Below the pieces are notes generated by a model. It saw nothing but the letters and a program-made list of their open reading frames with translations, was not told the origin of the DNA and made no database searches. The translations under genes were made by a program, and so were the position numbers. From Bryoerythrophyllum caledonicum (lineage: Eukaryota; Streptophyta; Bryopsida; Pottiales; Pottiaceae), in assembly GCA_963971425.1 (NCBI GenBank), contig OZ020514.1:23347406-23411405 (forward strand): DNA of 64,000 nucleotides, in the 5' to 3' direction. Below are positions 62,758-64,000 of the stretch, one piece after another; within the stretch, counting starts at the first letter, position 1; each line of letters starts with the position of its first letter.

Positions 62758-62766
62758 CATGACAAC
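62758..62766. repeat. 9-bp target-site duplication, right
   Basis: CATGACAAC immediately after the MULE, identical to 48,930-48,938. Confidence 0.95.
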
Positions 62767-64000
62767 ATAGATGCATTGTTTGGTCGTTGGAGCGTAGCAT
62801 TTAGAAAGGAGAGTTTTCCAACCATCCTTCTTCTTATGAAGTCTTTCATGACGAGCGAGATAGTTTCCACCATTTGCACTTCATCCAAAAGGTTCTGGAG
62901 TTTAAGAACTGTATTGGGGATTTGATTGGAGACGGTAGTAAAGCTTTGCAAGATCATACAAAAGCTCACCAGTTCAAGTTTTATTTGAACGCATGTGGAT
63001 GCTGGATGATGACGTAATTTTTTTTTGTCATGACAAGGATTGGCTTCCAAAGGGAGGAGAAGGCACTGACATTAAATTATAGAAGGAGGATTCTAAAGGG
63101 AGTTCTTTGTGGCCTCGTGGAGTACCCGATGCATTTGGGCTTTCTTTGATGCAACATCTCCTTGAGGTGCTGAAGGAACTAAAAGGATTCATTGATCATT
63201 GGGAGCGATCATTGCGGAGGGGGGTTTAGTCTGGAGACATTTTGAGCCACTATCCTACTATTGGCAAGGTGTTAAAGATGCTCTTACTCTTTCCATAGAA
63301 ACTCCTATTTCATTGCAAGTGGGCTTCCGACCAACGACAAGAATTGCCCATGTCGTCGAAGACGAGTTCACAACAGAGGGTGATGTTTGCGGAGAGTATG
63401 CTAAAGATGGCTATTTTGTTGGAGAGAGATGTGATTGTTCCTTCGATTCATTCCAAGTTGGACGTGATCTTTGTGCATGGTATTTTGTTGCATTGCGGCC
63501 TTATGGCAGATATCCTAAACCAGTTTGGATTGCACAAGCAATGTCAGATCCAAACTTGAATCCAAATAGGCGAAACACTGTCTAGGGTCCAATTCTTCTG
63601 TCCTATATGAAGCTATCACATGTTAAACATTTCTATAAATATTGGATAATAGATGACAACCTTGGTTGGACAGTTGAAAAGGAAGTTGCCATATCATGAG
63701 AAAGTATCGATTCCATTTTGAGTGCTTGGAAATCAAAGACTAAAAATAAACATGGAGGTCGTAGTAAAGAAAAATATCCAACCACAATAATTTTGAGGTG
63801 ACAGAGGAGATTATAAAGGAGTCTTTGGCGATACTAGCTGCGTCCGGATTATAATAGGATTGCAAATTATCATGAGGAGTACTTCATGTAGTATGATTAG
63901 GTCTTTTGGGTCTAATTTGATAGATTATTGCATTCCAATCCCCTATATTCGGAATGCTAATCATTCCAAAATTGTATTTATTAGTTCGCCGTTTGAATCA
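62767..64000 (+). other. MULE right flank with unidentified coding traces
   Basis: Overlapping open frames at 63,199-63,585 and 63,344-63,559 are present. The second contains KLDVIFVHGILLHCG, which superficially resembles the DVIFVHGL strand-turn of SERAC1-type lipases, but the match is too short to call. Decayed transposon or gene DNA is likely. Confidence 0.25.

Noticed and set aside
63344-63559. DVIFVHG-like segment suggesting a lipase/SERAC1 relation
   Set aside because: The similarity covers about ten residues only, with no following catalytic motif.
1-64000. CRISPR arrays, bacterial operons, rRNA or tRNA genes
   Set aside because: None seen; the tandem arrays lack the spacer pattern of CRISPR, and introns and transposon types show eukaryotic nuclear DNA.

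Overview
This looks like a window of nuclear DNA from a streptophyte (land plant or charophyte), dominated by decayed transposable elements with one clear host gene. The evidence is GT-AG introns, a plant-type ANP32 leucine-rich-repeat gene, and plant-style hAT, Mutator-like (MULE), pogo, PIF/Harbinger and LINE remnants. A cytosine-methyltransferase fossil in repeat-rich DNA is a feature reported for some charophyte retroelements, so a non-seed plant or charophyte is possible. That is inference; I cannot name the species.

Layout. Bases 1-5,500 hold an unidentified coding remnant and a broken hAT transposase gene (hAT-1, 1,741-4,898), bracketed by two arrays of a GC-rich 21-bp repeat. Bases 6,660-12,060 look like a second element: GC-rich degenerate arrays at both edges, three consecutive minisatellites, and a decayed minus-strand reading frame of unknown family. 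AT-rich non-coding DNA follows to about 15 kb. Bases 16,740-18,038 (minus) contain a fossil cytosine-5 DNA methyltransferase. A 5'-truncated LINE (zf-RVT and C-terminal region) lies at 19,859-20,690 (minus). AT-rich DNA with copies of a dispersed repeat fills 20.7-26.4 kb.

Bases 26,391-34,371 are a pogo-type (Tc1/mariner superfamily) element with terminal inverted repeats (TIRs) and TA target duplication. It carries a decayed pogo transposase and a nested hAT gene (hAT-2). It ends about 300 bp upstream of the start codon of the ANP32-like gene (34,677-36,597, three exons). An 839-bp deletion derivative of the same pogo family (37,439-38,277) and a 440-bp PIF/Harbinger-like MITE with TTA duplications (38,428-38,867) follow. 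Bases 39-48 kb hold scattered coding fossils: a possible deaminase-like frame, a hAT-3 fragment, a small acidic gene candidate and a protein-kinase-like fragment. A third 21-bp array closes this stretch.

The most striking object is a complete 13.8-kb MULE at 48,939-62,757. It has TIRs of about 260 bp and a perfect 9-bp target duplication. It carries a MULE transposase gene (plus strand, all three DDE acidic residues visible, SWIM motif altered), a small membrane-segment ORF, and on the minus strand a multi-exon gene ending in a Ulp1/C48 cysteine protease domain. All three are interrupted by nonsense codons, mostly TAG, so this copy is probably no longer autonomous. Most of the window is best read as nested transposons decaying under C-to-T mutation.
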